Positions 4,833 through 5,094 of a stretch of 5,094 nucleotides of DNA are shown piece after piece. Within the stretch, counting starts at the first letter, position 1; each line of letters opens with the position of its first letter. The DNA is from Clostridiaceae bacterium (GTDB lineage: Bacteria; Bacillota_A; Clostridia; Acetivibrionales; Acetivibrionaceae): positions 1 to 5,094 of the forward strand of contig JAAZCB010001345.1 in NCBI GenBank assembly GCA_012513545.1, written 5' to 3'. A model generated the notes under the pieces. That model did not search any database, was not told the DNA's origin, and worked only from the letters and a program-made list of their open reading frames with translations. The position numbers and the translations under genes are program-made.

Positions 4833-5094
4833 ATGAAAACAAGCAGACCGTTTTTTGTAATTCTCATGGTGTTATTAATTTCATGTGAGAAAAATAATGA
4901 TAAGAATTCAGTACTGACAACCTTAAAGGGAGACAGTGGGATATCATATAATGAGAGCCTGTCGAAATGGCGCGAGCTCAAACTGATTAACGGGAACTCC
5001 TATACATATCAGACAACATTTATTTCATGGACTGGATTTAGCAATATCACTGAATTAAAAATAGAAGATGGTATTGTGACTTCAAGAATTTACA
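4833..5094 (+). CDS. lipoprotein, 5' part only (runs off the window)
   Basis: An open frame from ATG 4833 continues past the window end; 87 complete codons are visible. It starts MKTSRPFFVILMVLLISC, a lipoprotein signal peptide with lipobox LISC and lipidated Cys18, followed by the charged linker EKNNDKNS. The mature part has SLSKWRELKLINGNSYTYQ, then TTFISWTGFSNITELKIEDGIVTSRIY. A conserved Trp followed by a Tyr-x-Tyr strand and a later 'V/I-x-x-G-x-V' strand resembles small lipoproteins grouped as DUF6174-like, but this is from memory of the pattern and uncertain. The start follows an in-frame TAA at 4821-4823; an A-rich stretch (AAAAAAAAG) precedes it, as is common for Bacteroidota translation starts. 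It belongs to the set of three lipoprotein genes with the GCAACY-CATCT promoter. Confidence 0.8.
   Translation, partial: MKTSRPFFVILMVLLISCEKNNDKNSVLTTLKGDSGISYNESLSKWRELKLINGNSYTYQTTFISWTGFSNITELKIEDGIVTSRIY

Noticed and set aside
4422..4981. Two minus-strand open frames (4422-4604 and 4721-4981)
   Set aside because: Both lie opposite well-supported lipoprotein genes and show no signal peptide, domain or independent upstream signals.
1..5094. CRISPR array, tRNA, rRNA, riboswitch or transposase gene
   Set aside because: No regularly spaced direct repeats, no tRNA-like cloverleaf, no known riboswitch core and no transposase motif were seen on either strand.

Overview
The window comes from an AT-rich member of the Bacteroidota, probably an environmental or uncultured one. 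Four of the six clear genes start with a lipoprotein signal peptide (lipobox cysteine at residues 17-19). There is a small outer-membrane beta-barrel type protein, Shine-Dalgarno sequences are mostly weak or absent, and one intergenic region carries the CCTGCC/GGCAGG palindrome often met in such genomes. All six genes lie on the + strand.

Layout: 1-113 holds at most the tail of an upstream gene and the start of an imperfect palindrome (element A, 51-190). A small lipoprotein follows at 296-712. A second palindromic element (B, 711-832) fills the next gap. An outer-membrane type protein (838-1416) overlaps by 11 bp a lipoprotein alpha/beta hydrolase of the proline iminopeptidase type (1406-2416). 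The next gap (2417-2714) carries element C, a diverged relative of B. A methyl-accepting chemotaxis protein without an external sensor domain lies at 2715-3833. Element D (3843-4017), related to A and holding a perfect 20-bp palindrome in its loop, comes next. A two-domain lipoprotein (4083-4763) and the 5' part of another lipoprotein (4833 to the window end) close the window.

Two patterns go beyond gene calling. First, three of the lipoprotein genes (296, 4083, 4833) each have upstream GCAAC(C/T), a gap of 15-16 bases, then CATCT(A/T), ending 16-29 bases before the start codon. This has the geometry of an extracytoplasmic-function (ECF) sigma promoter and suggests a small co-regulated set of surface lipoproteins; the other genes lack it. 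Second, four intergenic gaps hold long imperfect inverted repeats of two families (A with D, B with C) starting close behind stop codons. A and D have unequal arms and AAC/GTT boxes near their ends, which recalls integron attC sites. Whether they are cassette recombination sites, REP-like repeats or relics of small transposons cannot be settled from the sequence alone.

Functional links are limited. The beta-barrel protein and the hydrolase are probably co-translated and both act in the cell envelope. The chemoreceptor stands alone, with no cheA, cheW or other signalling partner in view. No tRNA, rRNA, CRISPR array or transposase gene was seen.
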